From Helicobacter pylori (GTDB lineage Bacteria; Campylobacterota; Campylobacteria; Campylobacterales; Helicobacteraceae), in contig CP032039.1 in assembly GCA_008032935.1 (NCBI GenBank), positions 1,240,001 through 1,304,000 of the forward strand: 64,000 nucleotides of DNA, written 5' to 3'. Numbering within the stretch: the first letter of the stretch is position 1; every line of letters begins with the position of its first letter. Below are positions 51,788-60,235 of the stretch, one piece after another. The notes under the pieces were generated by a model, which did not search any database, was not told where the DNA came from, and was given only the letters and a program-made list of their open reading frames with translations. The position numbers were made by a program, and so were the translations under genes.

Positions 51788-52888
51788 ATGGGCTTGTCTG
51801 TAGGCATTGTGGGTTTGCCTAATGTGGGCAAATCCAGCACCTTTAACGCGCTCACTAAAACCCAAAACGCCCAAAGTGCGAATTACCCTTTTTGCACCAT
51901 TGAACCCAATAAAGCCATTGTGAATGTGCCTGATAGGCGGCTTGATGCGTTGGCTCAAATCGTAAAGCCTGAACGCATTTTGCATTCTGTGGTGGAATTT
52001 GTGGATATTGCCGGATTGATTAAGGGAGCGAGCAAAGGGGAGGGTTTAGGCAATCAGTTTTTAGCCAATATCAAGGAATGCGAAGTGATCTTGCAAGTGG
52101 TGCGCTGTTTTGAAGATGACAATATCACGCATGTGAACGACAAGATTGATCCTTTGAATGATATAGAGACCATTGAATTGGAGTTGATTTTAGCGGATAT
52201 TGCCACTTTAGACAAAAGGATCGAACGCTTGCAAAAAGCCCTAAAAAGCTCAAAAGACGCTAAAAATCTTTTAGAATGCGCTTTGAGTTTAAAAACGCAT
52301 TTAGAAGAATTAAAGCCGGCGAAAACTTTTGCCTTGAATACAAGCGAGGCTTTTTTAGAATTGGACAAGGAATTGCGTTTTTTATCCCATAAAAAAATGA
52401 TCTATGTTGCTAATGTGGGCGAAGAAGATTTAAACGCTCTCAATGAGCATGCCAAAAAAGTCAAAAACCATGCGAAAGCCCAAAATAGCGAGTTTGTCGT
52501 CTTGTGCGCTAAATTGGAAGAAGAAATGGTTTCTATGAGTGGAGATGAAGTCAAAGAATTTTTGCAAAGTTTAGGCGTAGAAGAAAGCGGGCTAGAAAAG
52601 ACCATTCGTTTGAGTTTTAAGGAATTAGGCTTGATCAATTATTTTACCGCTGGAGTCAAGGAAGTGCGATCATGGACGATTAAAAAAGGCTCTAGTGCGC
52701 CTATGGCTGCTGGGGTGATCCATAAGGATTTTGAAAAAGGCTTCATCAGAGCTGAAACCATCAGTTACGATGATTTTATCGCTTATAAGGGCGAAGCCGG
52801 AGCGAAAGAAAAGGGAGCGTTACGCATTGAAGGTAAGGATTATATCGTTCAAGATGGCGATGTGTTGCATTTTCGCTTCAATGTCTAG
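51788..52888 (+). CDS. ychF: YchF/OLA1-type ribosome-associated ATPase
   Basis: Translation-linked P-loop protein of the OBG clan that prefers ATP. The 366-residue protein has G1 GLPNVGKSSTFNALT, the switch region FVDIAGLIKGASKGEGLG, a helical insert with coiled-coil character (about 130-200), and the C-terminal TGS domain (FTAGVKEVRSWTIKKGSSAP). The frame is intact. In many bacteria it is linked to peptidyl-tRNA hydrolase; here it follows pepA. Confidence 0.95.
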   Translation: MGLSVGIVGLPNVGKSSTFNALTKTQNAQSANYPFCTIEPNKAIVNVPDRRLDALAQIVKPERILHSVVEFVDIAGLIKGASKGEGLGNQFLANIKECEVILQVVRCFEDDNITHVNDKIDPLNDIETIELELILADIATLDKRIERLQKALKSSKDAKNLLECALSLKTHLEELKPAKTFALNTSEAFLELDKELRFLSHKKMIYVANVGEEDLNALNEHAKKVKNHAKAQNSEFVVLCAKLEEEMVSMSGDEVKEFLQSLGVEESGLEKTIRLSFKELGLINYFTAGVKEVRSWTIKKGSSAPMAAGVIHKDFEKGFIRAETISYDDFIAYKGEAGAKEKGALRIEGKDYIVQDGDVLHFRFNV

Positions 52889-52917
52889 TCTGTCTTATTG
52901 CTAGTTTCTCATAAGAA

Positions 52918-53790
52918 TTGACACCCAACAAGAAACTTTTTAAAAAAATCTATATAGAGTTAAGCGATATTTGCGGGTTGCAATGCAGTTTTTGCCCTAA
53001 CCCTAAAAATGTCAGAGGCGTGATGCCTTTAGAATTATTTGAAAAAGTTTGCAAAGAAGCGGCCCCCTTAACCCCAATCATCACCTTTCATGTTTTAGGC
53101 GATCCTTGCAAGCTCAAAAATTTAAACCACTATTTAAGCACCGCTAAACGCTTTTCTTTAAAAGTGGATTTGGTTACTAGCGGGGTGTATTTGCGCGATT
53201 TTGAGACGCTATTACAAGATGCAATCTATCAAATTTCTATTTCTTTAGACGCAGGGCTAGACAATCATAACAAAATCAACCAGCACCGCTATATCCAAAA
53301 AATTTTAGAATTTTGCCGCTATAAATTTGAAAAAAATAGCGAAGTGTTTTTGAATTTACGCATTCAAGATGGCACCCTTGAAAAACACCAGAATTTGATC
53401 AAGCCTTTTTTAGAAAGCTTTGAATGCGTTTCTTTAGAGGCACTAAAATCGCAAGGCCGCGCTCGTTTGTTTAAAAAAAGTTTTTTGAATATCCAAAAGA
53501 CCTTTAAATGGCCGGATTTGAACGCCCCAAACCCTTTAAACCAGGAATCAAAAATCCCCTATTGTTATGGGCTTATTAAACAAATCGCTATTTTATCTAA
53601 TGGCGTTGTCGTGCCATGCTGCATGGACACGCAAGCTCATATCAACCTTGGCGATTTAAACCATACGCCTTTAAAAAATATTTTAAACAGCCAAAAAGCT
53701 ATAGCTATCAAAACCCATTTTTTAAAGGGCGAAGCGTTAGAACTTTTATGCAAAAACTGCTCCTACCCTTTGATCCGCTACAAAAAATAA
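52918..53790 (+). CDS. Radical SAM protein with C-terminal SPASM-like cysteines
   Basis: A 290-residue radical SAM protein: ICGLQCSFCP gives the CxxxCxxC cluster motif at about residue 20, and the C-terminal part holds further cysteines (VVPCCMDTQAHINLGDLN, LLCKNCSYP) typical of a SPASM or twitch auxiliary cluster. SPASM enzymes often modify peptides, but no short substrate peptide gene is convincing nearby (a small ORF at 53825 is noted apart). The start is a TTG at 52918 without a strong ribosome site, so it is uncertain. Reaction unknown. Confidence 0.85.
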   Translation: MTPNKKLFKKIYIELSDICGLQCSFCPNPKNVRGVMPLELFEKVCKEAAPLTPIITFHVLGDPCKLKNLNHYLSTAKRFSLKVDLVTSGVYLRDFETLLQDAIYQISISLDAGLDNHNKINQHRYIQKILEFCRYKFEKNSEVFLNLRIQDGTLEKHQNLIKPFLESFECVSLEALKSQGRARLFKKSFLNIQKTFKWPDLNAPNPLNQESKIPYCYGLIKQIAILSNGVVVPCCMDTQAHINLGDLNHTPLKNILNSQKAIAIKTHFLKGEALELLCKNCSYPLIRYKK

Positions 53791-54149
53791 AACCACTCCC
53801 TTAAGGATTAGCCTTGCTTATTCCTTGAAAAGGCTGTTATTTTTAGCGCATTTTGTAATCCTTTCAATAGTTTGTTGGTCATTGGTTTTGCAATTGTGGT
53901 GGCGTTTAGTTCTCTTCAGTAATAAACAGCGATTAAAAGCTTTTACTCTTTACTATTCTTATCTTTTATGTTTGGGTTAGTGCCGTTAGAATTGTCAAAA
54001 TTTTAAGGGTTAAAGGACAAGTGGCTCTTTTCTTTTGTAATAGCTTGCGGGGTCTAAAAAATCGTGGGCTTCTCTTGATGCCATTCAAAAACACTAATTG
54101 ACCCTACTCTTTGATTTCTACGCTTTTTAGTTGTTTTGCGTTATTTCAT
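53791..54149. other. 359-base gap with one short membrane ORF
   Basis: Between the radical SAM gene and the permease. The left half contains a possible small membrane protein (next entry). The right half (about 54007-54149) shows stops in all frames I read and no hairpin or promoter I would defend. It may be the remains of a decayed gene. Confidence 0.4.
53825..54006 (+). CDS. Possible 51-60 residue membrane protein
   Basis: From a TTG at 53825 the frame reads MKRLLFLAHFVILSIVCWSL and onward to a basic, tyrosine-rich tail (NKQRLKAFTLYYSYLL), closing after 51 residues at 53980. If the T4 run at 53964-53967 is T5, as at many other places here, it closes instead at 54006 with FMFGLVPLELSKF for 60 residues. 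AAGGA lies 11 bases or more upstream, a weak site. It may be a real membrane peptide, a gene remnant or chance; I rate it low. Confidence 0.3.
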
Positions 54150-55196
54150 TCAACATTCGCATGCTTTTTGATCGTTTTGGATAAAGTAATTTTCATACAA
54201 TCGCAGTAGCGCAATAAAAAACGCCGTGATAGTAGGCCCTACAATGATCCCCCAAAAACCAAATTGTGAAATCCCAGCGATCATGGAAAAGAAAATCAGC
54301 ATTTCATTGATTTTAAGGGTGGTTTTAAAGATTCTTTTTTTAATAAAGACGATTAAAATTGGCTTGATCACGCTATCAATCAGCACGCTAATCAATAAAA
54401 TGGAATACAAAGCGATAAATATCGCCTCATTCACATTTCCATGATAAAGCTCATAAATCGCTATAGGAATCCAAATCAAAGCCCCCCAACAGCCGGCACC
54501 AAAGACGCCAAGCCGTATAAAATCCCTAAAGACCAGCCGTCATGCCCAAACCATACGATCATCACCCCAAACGCCACGCCCTCTAAAATAACCGTGATGA
54601 GAGAAGTTAAAAGCACGATGCGTAAAATCCCAGCCACTTCTTCAAAAATCTTTTTGCTTTGATTGATTCCAAGAGGCAAGACCCCTAAAAAATAACGATA
54701 AAATCTCTCCCCGTAATAAAAAAGAAAAACAACAGCCCCAAGATAAACAAAGCGTCTGTAATGAGTTTCAAGCTGTATCTTCCCACATAGCTGCTTATTT
54801 TCAACAAATAGCCCGTGATGGAAGCGGCACTAAAATTTTCTAAAAACTTGCTCACTCCATCATGAATGGCAGGAAAATGCGATAAATTTTCGGTGATTAT
54901 CCCTTTAAGCCATTTGATTAGGGCTGAAAATTTTTCAAAATTGATTTCAAAAATGATATTAGAACTTTTATAAACAATAAAATACAACGGCACGATCAAA
55001 ACGCTCGCTAAAAACAAAACGCATAAAAACGAACTGACAATATTGAAAAAGCGCTTATCTAAAAAAACTTTCACTTGAAAAAACCCCACGCACAAAAGCC
55101 CAGCAATCAATGCATCCATTAAAAAATCTTGATACAGATAGATCATCCAATAAAAACCAATCAAAAAAAGAATCCAAAAAAATACTGAGCTTTCAT
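54150..55196 (-). CDS. AI-2E (PerM/YdiK) family permease; three frame breaks
   Basis: Polytopic membrane protein of the AI-2E transporter family. As given it is three unconnected frames. One more T at 55176-55182 (A7 on plus) links an upstream ATG at 55196, behind GGGGA, to the first part (MKAQYFFWILFLIGFYWMIY); one more at 54700-54703 gives ITGRDFYRYFLGVLPLGI; one G more at 54482-54487 gives LVPAVGGALIWIPIAIYELY. The result is 349 residues, typical for the family, with the conserved LVPAVGG..IWIP motif. Family members have been tied to autoinducer-2 export or Na+/H+ exchange; H. pylori function unknown. Confidence 0.85.
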
Positions 55197-55281
55197 GAAA
55201 TTATCCCCATTAAACTGAACCAAAAATTATCAAATGTTAGCTAAAAAACGCTCTTTTAAGGATAAAAAATTTCTTTTAACT

Positions 55282-55287
55282 TATAAT
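55282..55287 (+). promoter_or_regulatory. -10 element of dapF
   Basis: TATAAT in ACTTATAATTAAAATC, 23 bases before the dapF ATG, in the divergent gap after the permease start. A short leader follows. Confidence 0.6.
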
Positions 55288-55310
55288 TAAAATCAAAAAG
55301 GCTTGTATTA

Positions 55311-56128
55311 ATGGTGTTTTACAAATATTCAGGGAGCGGGAATGATTTTTTAATCGTTCAAAGCTTCAAAAAAAAGATTTTTCCAATTTAGCCAAGCAGG
55401 TGTGCCATAGGCATGAGGGTTTTGGGGCTGATGGGCTTGTAGTCGTCTTACCGAGTAAAGATTATGACTACGAATGGGATTTTTACAATTCAGACGGATC
55501 TAAAGCTGGCATGTGCGGGAATGCGAGCCGTTGCGTGGGGTTATTTGCCTACCAACATGCTATAGCCCCTAAAGAGCATGTTTTTTTAGCCGGGAAAAGA
55601 GAGATTTCTATTCGCATAGAAGAGCCCAATATTATTGAGAGCAATCTCGGTAACTACGAAATCCTAGACACCATACCCGCCTTAAGATGCAAAAATTTTT
55701 TTTCAAGCGACAGCGTTTTAGAACATATCCCTATGTTCTACCTCATAGATACAGGAGTGCCGCATTTAGTGGGATTTGTGGAAAATAAAGAATGGTTATT
55801 TTCTCTTAACACGCTAGAATTAAGGGCTTTAAGGCATGAATTTAACGCTAATATTAACATCGCTTTTATAGAAAATAAAGAGACGATTTTTTTACAAACT
55901 TATGAAAGAGGGGTTGAAGATTTCACGCTAGCTTGCGGGACAGGCATGGCGGCGGTTTTTATCGCCGCGCACATTTTTTATAACACGCCTAAAAAAGCCA
56001 CTCTCATCCCTAAAAGCAACGAATCTTTAGAGCTTTCTTTAAAAAATGATGAAATTTTTTATAAAGGCGCGGTGCGTTATATTGGCATGAGCGTTTTGGG
56101 CAGTGTTTTTGAAAATGGGTGTTTTTGA
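55311..56128 (+). CDS. dapF: Diaminopimelate epimerase DapF; one frame break
   Basis: Makes meso-diaminopimelate for lysine and peptidoglycan. The N-terminus [17 protein letters not shown] lies in one frame and the rest in another; A8 at 55368-55375 needs A9 (..[14 protein letters not shown]). The two catalytic cysteines are seen in [11 protein letters not shown] and [11 protein letters not shown]. The repaired length is 272 residues. H. pylori has no other epimerase visible here and needs mDAP for its wall, so this break is almost certainly an error. Confidence 0.95.
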
Positions 56129-56234
56129 TCATTATTTCTTGTAATGGTAATGATTTTGTCGTAATTAAACATAATGCGCTATCATTTGCGAGTTGTTTTT
56201 AGCAATATAAAAAATATCCTAAAGGAATAAAACC

Positions 56235-56882
56235 ATGCAAGCGTTAAAATCATTGCTTGAAGTGATTACAAAACTCCAGAATCTAGGCGGCTATTTGATG
56301 CATATAGCTATTTTCATCATTTTTATTTGGATTGGAGGGCTTAAGTTTGTGCCGTATGAAGCCGAAGGGATCGCCCCTTTTGTGGCTAATTCCCCTTTCT
56401 TTTCTTTCATGTATAAATTTGAAAAGCCCGCATACAAACAACACAAAATGTCTGAATCCCAATCCATGCAAGAAGAAATGCAAGATGACCCTAAAATCGT
56501 TGAAAACAAAGAATGGCATAAAGAAAACCGCACTTATTTAGTGGCTGAAGGTTTAGGGATCACGATCATGATCCTAGGTATTTTGGTGCTTTTAGGGCTT
56601 TGGATGCCTTTAATGGGCGTGATTGGGGGCTTGCTTGTCGCTGGAATGACGATCACGACTCTATCCTTTTTATTCACAACGCCAGAAGTGTTTGTCAATC
56701 AGCATTTCCCATGGCTTTCTGGGGCTGGAAGGCTAGTGGTTAAAGACTTGGCGTTATTTGCTGGAGGCTTGTTTGTGGCCGGATTTGATGCGAAACGCTA
56801 TTTAGAGGGGAAAGGGTTTTGCTTGATGGATCGCTCATCGGTAGGGATTAAAACTAAATGCTCTAGCGGGTGTTGCTCTTAA
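56235..56882 (+). CDS. DUF417/RclC-like inner membrane protein
   Basis: A 215-residue membrane protein matching the DUF417 (YkgB/RclC) family by its start (LMHIAIFIIFIWIGGLKFVPYEAEGIAPFV) and four hydrophobic segments. RclC in E. coli belongs to a set protecting against reactive chlorine; a like role here would be an inference. The C-terminus is cysteine-rich (KCSSGCCS), an odd feature that might bind metal or respond to oxidants. ATG follows AAAGGA. It is convergent with the ribbon-helix-helix gene. Confidence 0.75.
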   Translation: MQALKSLLEVITKLQNLGGYLMHIAIFIIFIWIGGLKFVPYEAEGIAPFVANSPFFSFMYKFEKPAYKQHKMSESQSMQEEMQDDPKIVENKEWHKENRTYLVAEGLGITIMILGILVLLGLWMPLMGVIGGLLVAGMTITTLSFLFTTPEVFVNQHFPWLSGAGRLVVKDLALFAGGLFVAGFDAKRYLEGKGFCLMDRSSVGIKTKCSSGCCS

Positions 56883-56899
56883 AGAGCGAATACCTTAAA

Positions 56900-56916
56900 G
56901 TAGGCTTAAAGCCTAC
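56900..56916. repeat. Perfect inverted repeat between convergent genes
   Basis: GTAGGC TTAAA GCCTAC is a perfect 6-base stem with a 5-base loop, 17 bases after the DUF417-type gene and across the 3' end of the ribbon-helix-helix gene. It lacks a U-tract on either side, so it is a weak terminator candidate; it could also serve as an mRNA end stabiliser. Confidence 0.4.
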
Positions 56917-57151
56917 CAGAAGAATCACAATTGATAGAAGAATCTTGGTTAGCACCTTTTTTATAAATGATTGTTTTTAAAATGTGGCGTTTGACAAAGG
57001 AATTGACGCTTTCTACTTCTTCATCAGCTAGTCGTCTTAAAACATCATGCTCTTCTTTAGAGAGATAAAAAGTAACTGAAAAATTGCGTTTCAACTCATC
57101 TACAGCGACACGCTTACGACCGGGTTTTATATTTTTATTTCCTAATTCCAT
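56906..57151 (-). CDS. Ribbon-helix-helix DNA-binding protein (HP0564 type)
   Basis: An 81-residue protein with a basic N-terminal arm (NKNIKPGRKRVAVDELKR) and an RHH core: the beta strand NFSVTFYLSKEEHDVL followed by LADEEVESVNSFVKRHILKT. RHH proteins of this size are dimeric repressors; no toxin or other partner gene stands next to it, so it does not look like an antitoxin. It is the only dedicated transcription factor I see in the window. Targets unknown. Its ATG follows AAAAAAGGAAA. Confidence 0.8.
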   Translation of the reverse strand: MELGNKNIKPGRKRVAVDELKRNFSVTFYLSKEEHDVLRRLADEEVESVNSFVKRHILKTIIYKKGANQDSSINCDSSGRL

Positions 57152-57322
57152 TAAAATTTCCTTTTTTAGTTAGTATGTTGTAACATCATGGTGGCTATTC
57201 TAACATGAAATAAACGCCATTTTATATTAAATCTAAAGAAAAATATTTTTAGATGTGCTAGAATACCCATTTGTTACAAGATAAGCTTTTTTATCAAAAA
57301 AATGATGACATAGGGGTAACAA

Positions 57323-58573
57323 GTGGCAATAAACACCTTTTTAAAACATTCTTTTTTGGTCTGTTTGTTAGCGGTTAATTCTTACGCTTTTGATTGGAAT
57401 ATTTTTAAATACAATCTGGGTTTCAATATGTTCATCATGGACCATGAAGGCTCAACGCCTTATTGGGTCAATACTAACACCAATCTTAAAACCCGTTTGA
57501 CTCCAAATTTTGGGATCCAATTTTATACAAGAGGTGTGGAGCAAAGCTTGACTGTGGGGGCGTATTTCTTTCAAAACTTCCATAACTACAGCACTAATTT
57601 TCCCTACCGTTGGGGGCCTACTATGTATTATAAGGCTAGAGGGAAGCGTTTTACTTTTTATGGAGGGATTTTCCCTAGGAAAAACCTCTTAGGGAGGTAT
57701 GGTTTGAATATTTTTGCCCCTTATTATTGGTTTATAGATCCCAACGCTAGAGGGTTTTTATTGCAATTTCAAAACCATTATTCGCCTTCAAAACCCTATT
57801 ATGGGCATGCGGAGTTTATGCTAGATTGGTTTGGAGGCAATTGTTACAACACTTGTAAATTCGGGAGAAACCCTTATGGGAACGCAATGGACAGGTTTCA
57901 AATGAACGGCTCTGTCGCTTATAATTTCTTTAAGGATTTATTGGGTATTGGAGGGTATTTTGTCTTGTTCCATAACGAAGACAAATACCTTTTAAATGGG
58001 GCTGATGGCATGAAATTTAATGAAAAAAAGGCGATTGATAGCAATAATATTTATCTTATGGATCGCCTCTACTTTAACGCTTACATAGGGACAAGCCTTT
58101 TAGACATCGCCCCCTTTATGGAAAAACTCAACGCTAGTTTTGGCATGGTTTCTGAATTAAGCCGATTAAGGCAAATCCACAAAAATGTGCCTTTTATGAA
58201 CAGCGTGGGCGGGCAATTTGATGTGGAGATCCAATACAAAGGCTTTGGAATACACAATTTATTTTTCTTCGCCAAGACCCCAGAGATGCCTTTTTATAAC
58301 CAATACCAGTATGTTGAAATGTATTGCACGCCTTCTTACTGCCCCACGCCCATTTATCGTGGCGTGCCATTCTTTCAAGCTAATTTATACAATCGTTTTG
58401 ATTTTTATTACAATTGGAAAAACGACTTCGCATCGGTCCGCATCAATTTCGTGCTTAATGCGATGCGTGGGGGCTTTGATAGGAGCTTGCCTTGGTCAGA
58501 ATCTTACCAAGTGTATATGACGGTTGCTTTTGATCCTTATAACCTTATTAACAAAATTGCTAGAAAAAAGTGA
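57323..58573 (+). CDS. Predicted exported/surface protein, function unknown (HP0563 type)
   Basis: A 416-residue protein with a signal peptide (LKHSFLVCLLAVNSYAFDWN) and a mature part very rich in Phe, Tyr, Asn and Gly arranged as amphipathic strands (VGAYFFQNFHNYSTNFPYRW, FYNQYQYVEMYCTPSYCPTP). Two cysteine pairs (NCYNTCKFG, YCTPSYCP) suggest disulfides. This looks like an outer membrane beta-barrel, though the last residues (NKIARKK) are basic instead of aromatic. GTG start at 57323 after GGGGTAAC. It does not match Hop/Hor patterns I know. Confidence 0.7.
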   Translation: MAINTFLKHSFLVCLLAVNSYAFDWNIFKYNLGFNMFIMDHEGSTPYWVNTNTNLKTRLTPNFGIQFYTRGVEQSLTVGAYFFQNFHNYSTNFPYRWGPTMYYKARGKRFTFYGGIFPRKNLLGRYGLNIFAPYYWFIDPNARGFLLQFQNHYSPSKPYYGHAEFMLDWFGGNCYNTCKFGRNPYGNAMDRFQMNGSVAYNFFKDLLGIGGYFVLFHNEDKYLLNGADGMKFNEKKAIDSNNIYLMDRLYFNAYIGTSLLDIAPFMEKLNASFGMVSELSRLRQIHKNVPFMNSVGGQFDVEIQYKGFGIHNLFFFAKTPEMPFYNQYQYVEMYCTPSYCPTPIYRGVPFFQANLYNRFDFYYNWKNDFASVRINFVLNAMRGGFDRSLPWSESYQVYMTVAFDPYNLINKIARKK

Positions 58574-58579
58574 AAATTC

Positions 58580-58609
58580 TTGACAACCAGTTAATTCGTC
58601 TTATATAAT
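58580..58609 (+). promoter_or_regulatory. Strong vegetative promoter of rpsU
   Basis: TTGACA (58580-58585) and TATAAT (58604-58609) are both perfect consensus hexamers, spaced by 18 bases. This is the best full promoter in the window and drives rpsU and probably fabG. Perfect -35 boxes are rare in H. pylori. Confidence 0.85.
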
Positions 58610-58673
58610 GCTATTTCATTTGTAGCCATTGTTAAGCAATGATTTTAAGCTATGGAAAAGAGGTGATAGCAGT

Positions 58674-58886
58674 ATGCCAGGGATTAAGGTTAGAGAAGGC
58701 GATGCGTTTGATGAAGCTTATAGGAGATTCAAAAAGCAAACCGATCGCAATTTGGTGGTAACAGAATGCCGCGCTAGAAGGTTCTTTGAGTCTAAGACTG
58801 AAAAACGCAAAAAACAAAAAATCAGCGCTAAAAAGAAAGTCTTAAAGCGTCTTTATATGTTAAGGCGTTATGAATCAAGACTATAA
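58674..58886 (+). CDS. rpsU: Ribosomal protein S21
   Basis: Small-subunit protein S21, 70 residues: the start [20 protein letters not shown] and a basic C-terminal helix ([19 protein letters not shown]) are typical. The open frame extends upstream to 58629, but ATG at 58674 lies right after GAGGTGATAGCAGT and gives the normal size. fabG follows at 38 bases. Confidence 0.96.
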
Positions 58887-58924
58887 GAACTTGAACGAAT
58901 TTAAAATTTAAGGATTATTGAATA

Positions 58925-59668
58925 ATGCAATTCACAGGGAAAAATGTTCTCATTACCGGGGCTTCTAAAGGCATTGGGGCTGAAATCGCCAAAACTCTCG
59001 CTTCTATGGGGCTGAAAGTTTGGATCAATTACCGCAGTAATGCTGAAGTGGCTGATGCTTTGAAAAATGAGCTTGAAGAAAAAGGCTATAAAGCGGCTGT
59101 CATTAAATTTGATGCGACTTCTGAAAGCGATTTTGTTGAAGCGATACAAACCATTGTCCAAAGCGATGGGGGTTTATCTTACTTGGTGAATAACGCCGGT
59201 GTGGTGCGCGATAAATTAGCGATCAAAATGAAAACAGAAGACTTTCACCATGTCATAGACAATAACCTCACTTCAGCCTTTATAGGTTGCAGAGAGGCTT
59301 TAAAGGTGATGAGTAAGAGTCGTTTTGGGAGCGTGGTTAATGTCGCTTCTATCATTGGTGAAAGAGGTAATATGGGGCAGACAAACTACTCAGCGAGTAA
59401 GGGGGGGATGATTGCGATGAGCAAGTCCTTTGCTTATGAGGGAGCTTTAAGGAATATTCGTTTCAACTGTGTAACGCCAGGCTTTATAGAAACCGACATG
59501 AACGCCACTTTAAAAGATGAAGTCAAAGCGGATTATGTTAAAAACATTCCTTTAAACAGGCTAGGATCTGCTAAAGAAGTGGCAGAAGCGGTAGCGTTTC
59601 TTTTGAGCGATCACTCTAGTTACATCACTGGAGAGACTCTCAAAGTCAATGGCGGGCTTTATATGTAG
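58925..59668 (+). CDS. fabG: 3-oxoacyl-ACP reductase FabG
   Basis: NADPH-dependent reductase of type II fatty acid synthesis. The Rossmann motif VLITGASKGIGAEIA is N-terminal, LVNNAGVVRDKLAIKM holds the catalytic Asn region, and the YxxxK pair is in TNYSASKGGMIAMSKS. 247 residues, intact. It stands between rpsU and the 26-residue membrane microprotein, ahead of acpP. Confidence 0.96.
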   Translation: MQFTGKNVLITGASKGIGAEIAKTLASMGLKVWINYRSNAEVADALKNELEEKGYKAAVIKFDATSESDFVEAIQTIVQSDGGLSYLVNNAGVVRDKLAIKMKTEDFHHVIDNNLTSAFIGCREALKVMSKSRFGSVVNVASIIGERGNMGQTNYSASKGGMIAMSKSFAYEGALRNIRFNCVTPGFIETDMNATLKDEVKADYVKNIPLNRLGSAKEVAEAVAFLLSDHSSYITGETLKVNGGLYM

Positions 59669-59765
59669 TCCTAAACAAAGGATTCTTTTAGCGATAAAAG
59701 TTTGTAAGTAGCAAAAATCATGCTAACATTATGAGGTTATTCTAAAACAAAGAGGTTATTATCAA

Positions 59766-59846
59766 ATGGGGATTATTTACTTAATATTGTTTCTCATTGT
59801 GATTTATTTGTTGTATAGAATTTTAGATGTTTTGGAGCAAAAATAA
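59766..59846 (+). CDS. 26-residue single-helix membrane microprotein
   Basis: An ORF of 26 codons with ATG at 59766, reading GIIYLILFLIVIYLLYRI as a perfect membrane helix followed by a charged tail (LDVLEQK). An AGAGG ribosome site lies about 9 bases upstream. It occupies the otherwise empty 227-base gap between fabG and acpP. Size, helix and tail resemble known bacterial microproteins that modulate membrane enzymes. No frame alternative in the gap is as clean. Function unknown. Confidence 0.6.
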   Translation: MGIIYLILFLIVIYLLYRILDVLEQK

Positions 59847-59895
59847 ACGCTCCAATGATTCAATTTAATTTTTACAAAACAAGGGAGTTTTAATT

Positions 59896-60132
59896 ATGGC
59901 TTTATTTGAAGATATTCAGGCAGTTATTGCTGAGCAGTTGAATGTGGATGCGGCGCAAGTTACGCCAGAGGCGGAATTTGTGAAGGATTTGGGTGCGGAC
60001 TCTTTAGATGTCGTGGAATTAATCATGGCGTTAGAAGAAAAGTTTGGCATTGAGATTCCTGATGAACAAGCGGAAAAAATCGTCAATGTGGGCGATGTGG
60101 TGAAGTATATTGAGGACAATAAACTAGCTTAA
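59896..60132 (+). CDS. acpP: Acyl carrier protein
   Basis: Carrier of growing acyl chains. The 78-residue acidic protein contains the 4'-phosphopantetheine attachment serine in [25 protein letters not shown] lies 9 bases before the ATG. It comes between the membrane microprotein and fabF. Confidence 0.97.
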   Translation: MALFEDIQAVIAEQLNVDAAQVTPEAEFVKDLGADSLDVVELIMALEEKFGIEIPDEQAEKIVNVGDVVKYIEDNKLA

Positions 60133-60235
60133 TCTTTTTAACTTGGAGCGTTTGTCTCCAGGTTTTAGTCAAAAATTTAGCTTTAGCTAAAATCTAGTTT
60201 TATTGAATGAAAGTTTTTGAAATGAGGAGCTATTG

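Noticed and set aside
56900..56916. Palindrome as the operator of the ribbon-helix-helix gene
   Set aside because: It lies at the 3' ends of two convergent genes, not near a promoter, so it is more likely an RNA hairpin.
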